Part shown: positions 34,627-44,930 of the stretch, piece after piece
Position numbering within the stretch: the first letter of the stretch is position 1
Layout: each line of letters starts with the position of its first letter
DNA from: Fallopia convolvulus
Taxonomy: Eukaryota > Streptophyta > Magnoliopsida > Caryophyllales > Polygonaceae
Length of the DNA stretch: 64,000 nt
NCBI GenBank assembly: GCA_964016875.1
Contig: OZ024724.1
Span: 31,457,786 to 31,521,785 of the forward strand
Direction: 5' to 3'
Translations under genes and position numbers: made by a program
Notes under the pieces: generated by a model
Database searches by the model: none
What the model was told of the DNA's origin: nothing
What the model saw: only the letters and a program-made list of their open reading frames with translations

Positions 34627-36045
34627 TGATCGCTCGGGAATGCGAGGGTCTAGAGATACAATTTATAACCCGACCCCGTTGTAGCACGTGGTGGGTGTCG
34701 AACGCTCGGGAAATCTACTCGATTGAGGTGCCTAAACACTAGAAAGCTGGAAAGGAGAACTTAAAACAAAGGAAAACAAAGAGAACAGTCGGGACCGACA
34801 CAAGTGTCACGTCGGGCCCGATGTTGGCGACAAAGAGGGAAGTCGGGACCGACGTAGAGCAAGTCGGGCCCGATGTAGCTGGGTTTTGTCGAACTCAAAG
34901 ATTGAAAGTAGATCTTGGGCTTTTGGGTTCCTTCTCTAGTAGATTAAGGCTTTTCCACCCCAATTCAAGCAATAAGTGATGATCGGAATAGGATCGAGTG
35001 CTTTCACCCTCGTTCCAACCACTTCTACACATCGATCATTGGGGAAATCCCCTTCGAAGCAAGGTCTTGAGATGGACAAATGTTCACTTTCGTTACTTTG
35101 CCAATCACAAGCCTTGATTCCTTACTTTCGTAAGGAATTGTAGCTCTATGTAGAGTGGGTTCCTAGATCAAGCACTCAAGGCTTATGGAATTGGGGGTTC
35201 TAGCCCAACCTAGCTAGAGTTTTCCCCCATAACCCAAGATCAAGGAGATCTACTCCATATGGCAAACAAAGAAAGCAAACAAATCACAAAGCAAAGCAAT
35301 CAACATCATCAATCTCAAACCAAAGCCAAGTTTCATTCACAAATCAAAAGCAATCCACAAACTCCAATCAAAGGTTTCCAAATCCACAAAATCAAAACAA
35401 GGCAAAGCTAATCTATCAACCAAACCTATCAAATCTCCTAGAAATCTCCTCTCCTAGGCCGATTCCCTCTCTTCTCCTTCTCCTCTCCTTCCTCCTTGCT
35501 CTCCAAGTATCCTCTTGAGAGTTTTTGAGGGTTGGTTCCTTGCTAAGTGTGTGGGAACCTCCTCCAATTAGAAGACAAGAGAGCCTTTATAGATGAGGGG
35601 CAAAAGTGGTAGTTTACAATTTCGTGCCTTGGAGCCCAATCCACCAAGTTACCGACTCGGACCGACACGGAGCACCTCGGGCCCGACTTACTGTGCAAGT
35701 CGGTCCGAGGTCGAAAAATTCATCTCGGGTCCGGCGTTGGTTCCAGCTCGATTCGGACCTCGTTCCACCTTCTTCTTGTTGGCTTTTCTCTTGTTCTTAT
35801 TCATGGCTTGCTCCTCTCTTTCCCTCTTAAGCTCGGGCCTTGCTCCATGTTCCGATTCTCCTTCAAAACGACCCTTGATCCATGCCAAAACACCTACAAA
35901 ACACATAAAACACGCATAGTCTCCGAATCTCATAGAAATACGGGAACTAAGCTAAAAAGGAACAAAACACACAAGAAAAAGGGAAAAAGAAACATATTTA
36001 CAAAGGAAATCATATATAAAAACACCACCAAATAAAAAGACATCA
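34627..36045 (-). repeat. 3' LTR of element D
   Basis: A 1419-bp LTR starting TGATCGCTCGGG and ending AAGACATCA on the plus strand. It carries two clusters of GTCGG-type palindromes (34789-34873 and 35657-35708). Confidence 0.9.
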
Positions 36046-37794
36046 AAATACCTCATACTTAAACTTGCTTGTCCTCAAGCAATAACAATGTAAGCAAGAC
36101 CGAAACATAATCTTCAAGTAAAGCCTCGTATGAAAACACATTTTAGCACAAGTGATTGATATTCAAGCAAGATTACATCATCACATATGATTAAGTGTTC
36201 CAAGGAATAGAGTCAATGCAACTAAGCCTCACTTTAGGGATATGTGAATGTGTATCACTCATCGTGTGTATGGGTATAGCAATGAACACTCAAGCTCAAA
36301 AATCATGCAAGTAAGGACTTTACTATTGAAGCTAATATCACTAAATCCTCCACCTAGAGATGCCTAATACAAAGTACACAAAGAATTTCAAACCTGGCTC
36401 AATGGAGGTCCTCAAAGAGGTTCCATTCGGCCGGGTTGTAATGGGGCTTTTGGTATTTCTCAAGGTGGGAATTATTTGGTCTTGTGGTGCTTACAATGGG
36501 GATTGAACAACCTAAACTCTCACCAACTTCACCAAAATTCCACAATCAATTTCACACTCATCCAAAAGACTTAACATTTTTCCTTTCAACCCAAAATTTC
36601 ACTTAACATTCCACTTCATCTTTGCTCTTAGGCTTTTTGTTGGATTTTTCACACTTTCTACACTGGACCGACTTTCTTATGACATCGGGCCCGATGTGGT
36701 GTGTAACTCGGTCGGACCCTTTTTCTTTACTTAAGCTCTTTACCTTCATTCCACTTTCCATTTCCAACATTTTCTTTCTTTCTTTCTTTCTTTCTTCTTC
36801 TTCATTTTCTTTTTGCACAACAAAGATGCACTACCCACATGATTCATAACACCATTCTTTGCCCTTAAACCAAAGAGAATCTCAACTCTTCAAATAAAAT
36901 CCAAACCTCTCTTCTAAAGTCCAATCCCATAAGGGTCAAGTCATATAAGGCTAGGAATAATATTTTTGAGGAGTTTCAAACAAAGGTCTAGGCTAAAACG
37001 GGGCTACAAACAAAGGATTCACTTCATGGTAGGATATGGAACATTTATGTGACTAAAAAAAACAAAGTTCAAAATCAATGTGACAATGCTAGGACAAATC
37101 TCATGACGGTCTTGGAAAATAGATAAACACCGCAATAGCAAGTTTTACTAAGCATGCATGAGCTAATCACACAAGAAACATGAGGGATATGCAAATATGA
37201 ACAAGCATCCCTAAAATGGCCAAAAATCAATCTTACAAGGGTCACTCATACTTAATTGCATAAGAACTCATCCTAGAACTCACATGTTCAATAAAACAAG
37301 CGAGATATCATGATCACATCAAAAGCAACATCTTTTTAGAGGCTAAACCATCCAAAAATATGCAAAGGAATTTACATGCTCACATCATCATTAGCTTACA
37401 TTTGGACATCTAAGATGGGAATTTCTAGTCCAAGAACTACAAAACACAAAATCTTTTTGTTGTTTTCAACACAATTTTTCAAATTTTTATGGATTTTTGC
37501 AAAACTTTCTCTATACAAAACCAAAAACAAAGACTCATCCATTCAAAACCAAATCAATCATCCATTTCATTCCACAAACCAAGAAACAAACATCCCAAAC
37601 ACAAACTAGAAACCGAAAACCAAAATCCTAAAAATAACAAAAACACACAAGCAAGTGAAATCATGAGCACACTTACCCCCACCCCATACTTAAAATTTTG
37701 ATGTCCCCATCAAACAAGGAAACCAAAACTTAAAAGCAAGAGAGAAGAGTTCAAAGAGCTCACAATTTTTTTATTCTTCAATGCCATGTCTAGG
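36046..37794 (-). other. 3' non-coding region of element D
   Basis: Between integrase and the 3' LTR. It holds the polypurine tract (AAGTATGAGGTATTT on the minus strand, next to 36045), a 7-bp-stem hairpin (36065-36082), a 29-bp block identical to one in element E (36421-36449), a palindrome triplet (36664-36716) and a TTTC microsatellite (about 36771-36800). No ORF with homology is present; in related elements an envelope-like or Athila ORF lies here. Confidence 0.6.
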
Positions 37795-38904
37795 TCAATC
37801 GGCGAGGACTAGAGCCCATGAGGCTCTAACTTCTTCGCTTGGACCGGCCTTGTCATAGAACTTCTTCACTCGATGACCATTCACTTTGAAAACATGTCCT
37901 CGTTCATCAACCAAGTCCACCGAACCATGAGCATAGATATGGTGGACCACAAATGGTCCACTCCACCTAGTCCTTAACTTCCCCAGGAAAAGTTTAATCC
38001 TTGAATTGAAAAGGAGAACCTTGTCACCGGTTTGATAAGTCTTTGGAATTAACTTCCTATCATGCCACTTCTTGGTCTTCTCCTTGTACAATTTGGAGTT
38101 CTCATAGGATTTCAACCTCAATTCTCCCAACTCATGAAGCTCTAGAAACCTCTTCTCATCGGCCAAGTTGATATCCCAATTCATCTCCTTGAGAACCCAT
38201 TTTGCCTTGTGCTCAAGCTCTACCGGAAGATGGCATGCCTTGCCATAATCTAGATTGAAGGGTGTAGTTCCCAAAGGTTCCTTGAAGGCGGTTCTATAAG
38301 CCCAAAGTGCATCATCGAGCTTAGAGGCCCAATCTTTCCTTGATCGAGATACGGTCTTCTCCAAGATAGCCTTGATTTGACGGTTTGACACCATGACTTG
38401 CCCGCTTGTTTGAGGATGATAACGAGTAGCAACTCGATGAGAAACCCCATACTTGATCAACACATTCTCGAAGCACCTCTCAATAAAATGAGGTCCGCCA
38501 TCACTTATGAGAACCCTAGGCACACCAAACCTTGCAAAAATGTTGCTTTTCAAGAACTTCATCACCACCCTAGCATCATTGGTTCTTGTTGGTATGGCCT
38601 CCACCCATTTTGAGACATAGTCCACGACTACCAAGATGTACTTGTAAGGCCCCGATGTGGGAAATGGTCCCATGAAATCGATACCCCATACATCAAATAA
38701 CTCAACTTCTAGAATGCCAGTTTGAGGAGTCTCATTCCTCCTTGATATGTTCCCCTCTCTTTGGCACTCCTCACACTTCCTCACATAATCATGCACATCC
38801 TTGAACATGGTTGGCCAATAATAACCACATTGAAGAATTTTTGAAGTGGTTTTGGAACTCTTACCGTGACCCCCCCCCCCCCCCCCGTAGGCAAGGAATG
38901 GCAA
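37795..38904 (-). pseudogene. pol: Integrase core and C-terminal part of element D pol
   Basis: An open frame of about 360 codons after the G-run. It includes the end of the zinc-binding domain (CEECQREGNI), the rve core with the first two catalytic Asp residues (WGIDFMGP and LISDGGPHF) and the C-terminal region. At the expected position 36 residues after the second Asp, the catalytic Glu is Met (GQVMVSN). It ends at a TAG/TGA-type stop at 37795. The integrase should therefore be inactive. Confidence 0.85.
38870..38886. repeat. Run of 17 C in the integrase coding region
   Basis: A pure C17 tract (G17 on the coding strand) replaces the short GG(T/G) codons of a conserved Tyr-Gly-Gly-His stretch. 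The reading frame differs on its two sides. It may be genuine slippage or a sequencing/assembly artefact. Confidence 0.8.
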
Positions 38905-39347
38905 TGGTGAATTATGCTCTCAACCTCTTCACTTGACACACACCGTCTATAGATTTGATCACTCCCTTCCTTGTAGAGATATGGATCATCCCAAAAATAT
39001 TGTCTAGCATCATGTAAGAATTTCTTCCTAGATTGATAAGACAAATATGGTGGGATCGCTCCCCCTACGGCAAAGTTAGCAAAATCCGCAAACCAAGGGG
39101 AAACCCCTCGTCTTACGACACTAATAGAAAGAAGGCAAGTGGGAGAGAAAGAATTAATCAATTCAGAACGAGAAGGAATGGAAATCGAGTTAGGAAACTT
39201 ACTTTCTTCCACGGACCGACATTGAATTGTACCGAGCCCGACATGGTTGGACGCCGGTCTAGCTTCGCAAACACACAGGTAACTCGGGCCCGACTCTGCA
39301 GACCTCGGTCCCGACTCACTGGTACCTGCTCTGCCTTTGGTCCGATG
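38887..39347 (-). pseudogene. pol: Linker and integrase zinc-domain start of element D pol
   Basis: The frame up to the G-run includes ARQYFWDDPYLYKEGSDQIY and the HHC of the zinc-binding domain. Upstream of it, 39212-39366 carries three pairs of the element's palindromes instead of a conserved protein sequence, and a stop separates it from the RNase H frame. Confidence 0.7.
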
Positions 39348-41153
39348 TTATGGACCTCTGGCCCGATATACTTGGTTCGTCGATCCAACTTTCCTTTCCT
39401 TCTTTCCACTCATGAGAACTTCATATGCCCTTGAATCATCTATAGTCAAACCATCCTCCATCTCCAACATGTACTCAATGGGCAAACGGGATAGATGATC
39501 AGCTACCACATTTTCCGCACCGGTTTTGTCCTTGATCTCATGGTCAAACTCTTGGAGAAGGAGCATCCACCTTAGAAGCCTCGGCTTTGCATCTTTCTTC
39601 TTCATGAGGTATTTGATTGTCGCATGGTCCGTGAAGACTACCACCTTTGATCCCACAAGATATGAACGGAATTTCTCAAATGCAAACACTACCGCAAGAA
39701 ATTCTTTCTCCGTCGTTGTGTAATTGCACTGAGTTTCATCCAAAGTTTTGCTTGCGTAGTGGATGGCATGCAACTTTCCATCCTTCCTTTGCCCAAGGAC
39801 GGCCCCTACGGCGAAATCACTAGCATCACACATTACCTCGAATGGAAGATTCCAATCGGGTGCCGTCATTATTGGAGTCGTAATCAAGGCATCTCTCAAC
39901 CTACAAAAAGAACTCATGCAATCCTCGGAAAATTCAAAGGGCACATCCTTCATCAAGAGGTTAGACAATGGTTTTGCAATCTTAGAAAAATCCTTGATGA
40001 ACCGTCTATAAAATCCTGCATGACCTAAGAAACTCCTAACATCACGAACACAAGAGGGAGGAGGTAGTTTTTCAATTATTTCAACTTTAGCTTTATCTAC
40101 TTCTATCCCCCTACTAGAAACGAGGTGTCCTAGTACTATGCCCTCCTTCACCATGAAGTGGCATTTTTCCCAATTAAGCACCAAGCTAGTCTCCTCACAT
40201 CTAGTCAAAACCTTGTCTAAGTTAGCTAAGCAAACATCAAATGAGGAACCATAGACGGAGAAATCATCCATAAACACTTCTACTATATCCTCAACCATAT
40301 CGGAGAAGATGGACATCATGCATCTTTGAAATGTTGCCGGCGCATTACATAAACCAAAAGGTATGCGTCTATAGGCAAAAGTCCCATAAGGACATGTGAA
40401 TTTCGTCTTCTCTTGATCATCGGGATGAATAGAGATTTGCCAAAACCCGCTATACCCGTCAAGGTAGCAAAAATATTCATGTTGTGCTAATCTTTCTAGG
40501 ACTTGGTCTATGAAGGGAAGAGGAAAATGGTCTTTGCGAGTGCCACTATTAAGCTTACGGTAATCAATACACATACGCCATTTTGTTGTGGTTCTCGTAG
40601 GTATCATTTCTCCCTTTTCATTTTGCACAACGGTGAGACCTCCTTTCTTAGGAACTACATGCACGAGACTCACATACTTGCTATCGGAAATTGGGAAGAT
40701 GATTCCCGCATCCAACATCCTAAGTATTTCACTCTTTACCACTTCTTTCATGTTAGGATTTAATCTTCTTTGTGGTTCAATAGTGGGTTTATGGTTATCC
40801 TCCATATAAATCCTATGCATGCAAATTGAGGGAGAGATTCCCTTTAGTTCCTCTAGTGAATACCCTAAAGCTCCTCTATGTTTTCTTAGAACCTCTAACA
40901 ACTTAGACTCCTCATCATCATTCAAGTTGGCATTTATGATTACAGGCAAAGAAGAGTTGGGACCAAGAAATGCGTACCTCAAATCTTTTGGAAGCTCCTT
41001 GAGTTCTTGAGATGGTTCCGGTGGTGCTTGAACTTCTTCCTTCTCGGCCTTGAACACCTCCAAATAAGACATCCCTTCCTCCAATTGCTCATGCTCAATC
41101 ATATTGAGGGCTAGGCCTTGACTTCTTAGAAACGGCTTCCCATTGCAATCCAA
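39348..41153 (-). pseudogene. pol: Reverse transcriptase and RNase H of element D
   Basis: An uninterrupted 601-codon frame. The reverse transcriptase spans about residues 130-340 with FMDDFSVYG as the catalytic box, followed by the RNase H-like domain (about 430-550) with [14 protein letters not shown] and [10 protein letters not shown]. The start is not an ATG. A one-base insertion near 41162 puts the upstream protease out of frame; without it the MI-KFLLD reading would continue into this frame. Confidence 0.88.
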
Positions 41154-41160
41154 AAGGAAC

Positions 41161-42285
41161 TTAGATCATCTTAGCTTCCTTATGTACGGCCCCTTTTGAA
41201 GTTGGCCTAAAGAAAAACTCAATCTCTCTTCCTCCAATGTCAAGAGACAAGTGGCCCTTTTTTACATCAATGATTGACCCAACCGTATCAAGGAAAGGTC
41301 TCCCTAGTATAATCGGTTCACCCGACACTTCTATCATGTCCACCACAACAAAGTCGATTGGGACATAGTGGCCTTCAATGCAAACGGGGTAATCCTCGAT
41401 GATACCAATTGGCTCGATGGACGACCCATCCGCTATCGTTAACCTCATGTTGACCGGAGCTGTGAGACCCATGGATGTGGATTTCCATATGGTGTAAGGA
41501 ATGATGCTCGCGCTTGCTCCAAGGTCACACAAGGCTTGGAAGTTTTGAGACCCCACACCAATAGTGATAGCAAACCGACCGGGATCTCCTAGCTTTTGTG
41601 GTAACTCCAAGGTCTTGACCTCATGTTGCATTTCTACAATCGACCTCTTCTTGCTCAAAATCTCCTTTAAAAACTTGGCATAGGATGGCATCTCGCTCAA
41701 TGCATCGGTGAACGGGATAGAGATGTTCAAACCTTGCAAAAGCTTGAGAAACCTCTTGAACTTGTTCTCAACAACATCTTTCGGCTTCTTTGAGGGATAT
41801 GGAAGAGTTTTTGCACCTTGAATCTTGCTTGGATCAACCTCCTTGGACTTCCCCACTTCACTTGCAACATTTCCTGGTTGGACCGACTTAGGCACCACGT
41901 CGGGCCCGATGTCGTGTATCACGGTCCTGGGGCTGAGCTGAGGCAGAGTAGTCGGATCGACATTTGGGTACGTCGGGCCCGACTTACTCTCAACCTCGGT
42001 CCGGGGCAGAGGAGTTGATCTTCCTGCTGGATCGACTTCAGGGAACGTCGGACCCGACTTGCTGGGTAAGTCGGTCCGGCTCTCTTCATTCTTCTTAGGC
42101 ATGTGTGGCTCGGGTAGGTTTCGGACACTTCTCAATCCAATTGCCCGGACTTCATTTTGATTGTTTTGAGCTCGGGGGTTCTCCTCGGGTCGGCCCGGAA
42201 GTCTCCCATTCTCTCTCGGGGCTTGAGTTGCAATTTGGGCAAATTGATTGTCGACTTGCCTCCTCCATGCACCAAATTCATTGAA
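41161..42285 (-). pseudogene. pro: Protease and gag-protease linker of element D
   Basis: The C-terminal half holds a retroviral-type aspartic protease with CDLGASASIIPY (Asp-Leu-Gly instead of Asp-Ser/Thr-Gly, common in this lineage) and IILGRPFLDT. The N-terminal half (41878-42079 in DNA) is a low-complexity SGPT/IGPD-type linker produced by translation of the palindrome array. The frame is open but separated from gag by one TAA and from the reverse transcriptase by a frameshift. Confidence 0.82.
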
Positions 42286-43637
42286 TTAGGTCCTCATCTC
42301 CTTGAACCCATCCCTCATCTCTTGAGCCAATGATTGTAGCCCATTGAATCCCGGTGGCCTATATGGTGGTGGTTGCGGCGCCCTTGGCTCGTTTTGGTTG
42401 AAGTTGTTGTTGTAGCCTTGAGCTTGACCGTTGTTCCACCGGCCATTACCACCATTGTTGAAGTTGCCTCTTCCACCGAAATTTCCTCGAACATAGTTTG
42501 CCTCCTCAATTTGCTTGGCCAAGCGCACTTGGTTCTCATTCGGACAAACTTGTGTAGCATGTGCAAAGGATCCACACTCCTCAGAAGCTCTAGCATTTTG
42601 CTTGTAGTAGTGGACTTGCCTCTTAAGCTTGCTCACTTCACCTTCAAGGAATTGGAGTTTCACATCCTTGTCAATGTCTTCTCCCTTTGGATCATATAAC
42701 TTCCTTGCACCTTCACCTTGAACTTTCACCTCTTTGCTAGCTTGACTCACCCCATACATGGCCTCATAATCGGATAGCTTGTCAAGTAGCTCCCAAGCTT
42801 GATCCGATGTCAAGTCTATGAACCACAATCGGTGTGGAGATTGAGCTTGTCCTTCGTTGCCGGATTGATGCCTTGGAAAAAGATGTCTTGGAGCACATAT
42901 GGTTGTTGGCCATGAGTAGGACATTCGTGCAACATCTCCTTGAAACGGTCCCATGCTTCGAAGAGAGGCTCATTCGGACCTTGTTGAAAGCTCGCAATTT
43001 TCCTTCTTAGCTCGGTTGTCTTTGAGGGCGGGAAGAACTTCATCAAGAAAGCATCATGGAGTGCCTTCCAAGTTGTGATCGACCTAGGGGCTTGGCTCTC
43101 GAGCCAATGTGTGGCCTTGCCCCCAAGTGACCACTTGAACGCCTTTAGAAGCACATACTCCATCGTCTCCTTGTCGGTAGAGATCGTCTCACACATGTCC
43201 ACAAAGCGTTTGACGTGCTCTATGGGACACTCATGTGGACGGCCCTCGAATTGATCACGCTTGATGAGGGAGATGAATTGTGTCTTGATCTCAAAATTCT
43301 TGGCAACCTCGGGAAGCAAAATAACCGGTTCGGGTACCCTCAACTCCGGATGCATGTATTGGCGTGCATTCCGGGGTAGAGCGTTGAGTTGAGCCTCGGC
43401 CCTCATCCGTTGCTCCCTTTCTCTTCTTGCCACCGCCTCTTGATTGTCCTTCTCAAGTTGCAATCTAGCCATTTCGGCCCTAAGTCGAGCCAACTCCTCA
43501 TCACCATGGAGAGCTTGATTCTCCATCCTTTTCCTTCTTCGGGCTTTTTTGATAATACTTTCCGGATCACTCACAAACTCAAGCCCAAGTGTTCCTCGGG
43601 AGGAACGAGCTTGCATACACCTACGAAACAAAGACAT
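42286..43637 (-). pseudogene. gag: gag of element D
   Basis: The retrotransposon gag domain lies in 43400-42820 (FEIKTQFISLIKRDQFEG, ATHWLESQAP, LRRKIASFQQ, IFFQGINPATKDKL). A single-base indel near 42825 shifts the frame; the downstream frame has DLTSDQAWELLDKLSDYEAM, a coiled coil, a knuckle-like ECGSFAHATQVC and a Gly/Asn-rich tail. A TAA at 42286-42288 ends it in the frame of the protease. The exact start is uncertain: ATGs at 43637 or 43526 are both possible. Confidence 0.82.
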
Positions 43638-43744
43638 AAACCAAAACAAATCAAAAACAAACAAAGGGTTTGGGCTATTCCCTCACCCAAATCACTACCA
43701 AAACACAAGAAACTCACCAAATTGGCACTCAATGCACTTAGAAT

Positions 43745-43762
43745 TCCCCGGCAACGGCGCCA
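43745..43762 (-). promoter_or_regulatory. Primer-binding site of element D (tRNA-Asp)
   Basis: The plus strand reads TCCCCGGCAACGGCGCCA, identical to the 3' end of plant tRNA-Asp including CCA. It sits six bases from the LTR end. The same 18-mer is found in element E at 59270-59287. Confidence 0.9.
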
Positions 43763-43768
43763 ATCTTT

Positions 43769-44930
43769 TGATCGCTCGGGAATGCGAGGGTCTAGAGATA
43801 CAATTTATAACCCGACCCCGTTGTAGCACGTGGTGGGTGTCGAACGCTTGGGAAATCTACTCGATTGAGGTGCCTAAACACTAGAAAGCTGGAAAGGAGA
43901 ACTTAAAACAAAGGAAAACAAAGAGAACAGTCGGGACCGACACAAGTGTCACGTCGGGCCCGATGTTGCCGACAAAGAGGGAAGTCGGGACCGACGTAGA
44001 GCAAGTCGGGCCCAATGTAGCTGGGTTTTGTCGAACTCAAAGATTGAAAGTAGATCTTGGGCTTTTGGGTTCCTTCTCTAGTAGATTAAGGCTTTTCCAC
44101 CCCAATTCAAGCAATAAGTGATGATCGGAATAGGATCGAGTGCTTTCACCCTCGTTCCAACCACTTCTACACATCGATCATTGGGGAAATCCCCTTCGAA
44201 GCAAGGTCTTGAGATGGACAAATGTTCACTTTCGTTACTTTGCCAATCAAAACAAGGTCGTTTCTAAATCCACAAAATCAAAACAAGGCAAAGCTAATCT
44301 ATCAACCAAACCTATCAAATCTCCTAGAAATCTCCTCTCCTAGGCCGATTCCCTCTCTTCTCCTTCTCCTCTCCTTCCTCCTTGCTCTCCAAGTATCCTC
44401 TTGAGAGTTTTTGAGGGTTGGTTCCTTGCTAAGTGTGTGGGAACCTCCTCCAATTAGAAGACAAGAGAGCCTTTATAGATGAGGGAAAAAGTGGTAGTTT
44501 ACAATTTCGTGCCTTGGAGCCCAATCCACCAAGTGACCGACTCGGACCGACATGGAGCACCTCGGGCCCGACTTACTGTGCAAGTCGGTCCGAGGTCGAA
44601 AAATTCATCTCGGGTCCGGCGTTGGTTCCAGCTCGATCCGGACCTCGTTCCACCTTCTTCTTGTTGGCTTTTCTCTTGTTCTTCTTCATGGCTTGCTCCT
44701 CTCTTTCCCTCTTAAGCTCGGGCCTTGATCCATGTTCCGATTCTCCTTCAAAACGACCCTTGATCCATGCCAAAACACCTACAAAACACATAAAACACGC
44801 ATAGTCTCCGAATCTCATAGAAATACGGGAACTAAGCTAAAAAGGAACAAAACACACAAGAAAAGGGGAAAAAGAAACATATTTACAAAGGAAATCATAT
44901 ATAAAAACACCACCAAATAAAGAGACATCA
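43769..44930 (-). repeat. 5' LTR of element D, with an internal deletion
   Basis: 1162 bp and almost identical to 34627-36045 except for a ~257-bp deletion after CTTTGCCAATCA (about 44248). Palindrome clusters occur at 43931-44014 and 44542-44593. Confidence 0.88.

Larger units (their letters stand above)
34627..44930 (-). mobile_element. Complete Athila/Tat-type gypsy retrotransposon (element D)
   Basis: Both ends are present (TGATCG...ACATCA on the plus strand) and flanked by the 5-bp target duplication ATGCC (34622-34626 and 44931-44935). On the minus strand: LTR, tRNA-Asp primer site, gag, protease, reverse transcriptase/RNase H, integrase, a 1.7-kb non-coding region, polypurine tract, LTR. 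The LTRs are nearly identical apart from a ~257-bp deletion in the right one, indicating a young insertion. Coding damage is limited to a few indels, one stop and an altered integrase. The FMDDFSVYG reverse-transcriptase motif and tRNA-Asp primer site suggest the Athila/Tat lineage. Confidence 0.92.

Noticed and set aside
34789..34873. CRISPR-like or terminator-like reading of the palindrome arrays
   Set aside because: The repeats are 10 bp and not separated by unique equal spacers with a leader or cas genes, and this is plant nuclear DNA. They are better described as iteron-like site arrays.
35593..35919. 108-codon frame in the LTR of element D (and its copy at 44433-44804)
   Set aside because: It lies in the LTR on the strand opposite to the element's genes, translates the palindrome cluster, and differs between LTR copies by indels.
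43745..43762. Exact 3' end of tRNA-Asp (also at 59270-59287)
   Set aside because: Only 18 bases next to LTRs are present, with no acceptor 5' half or cloverleaf. These are primer-binding sites, not tRNA genes.
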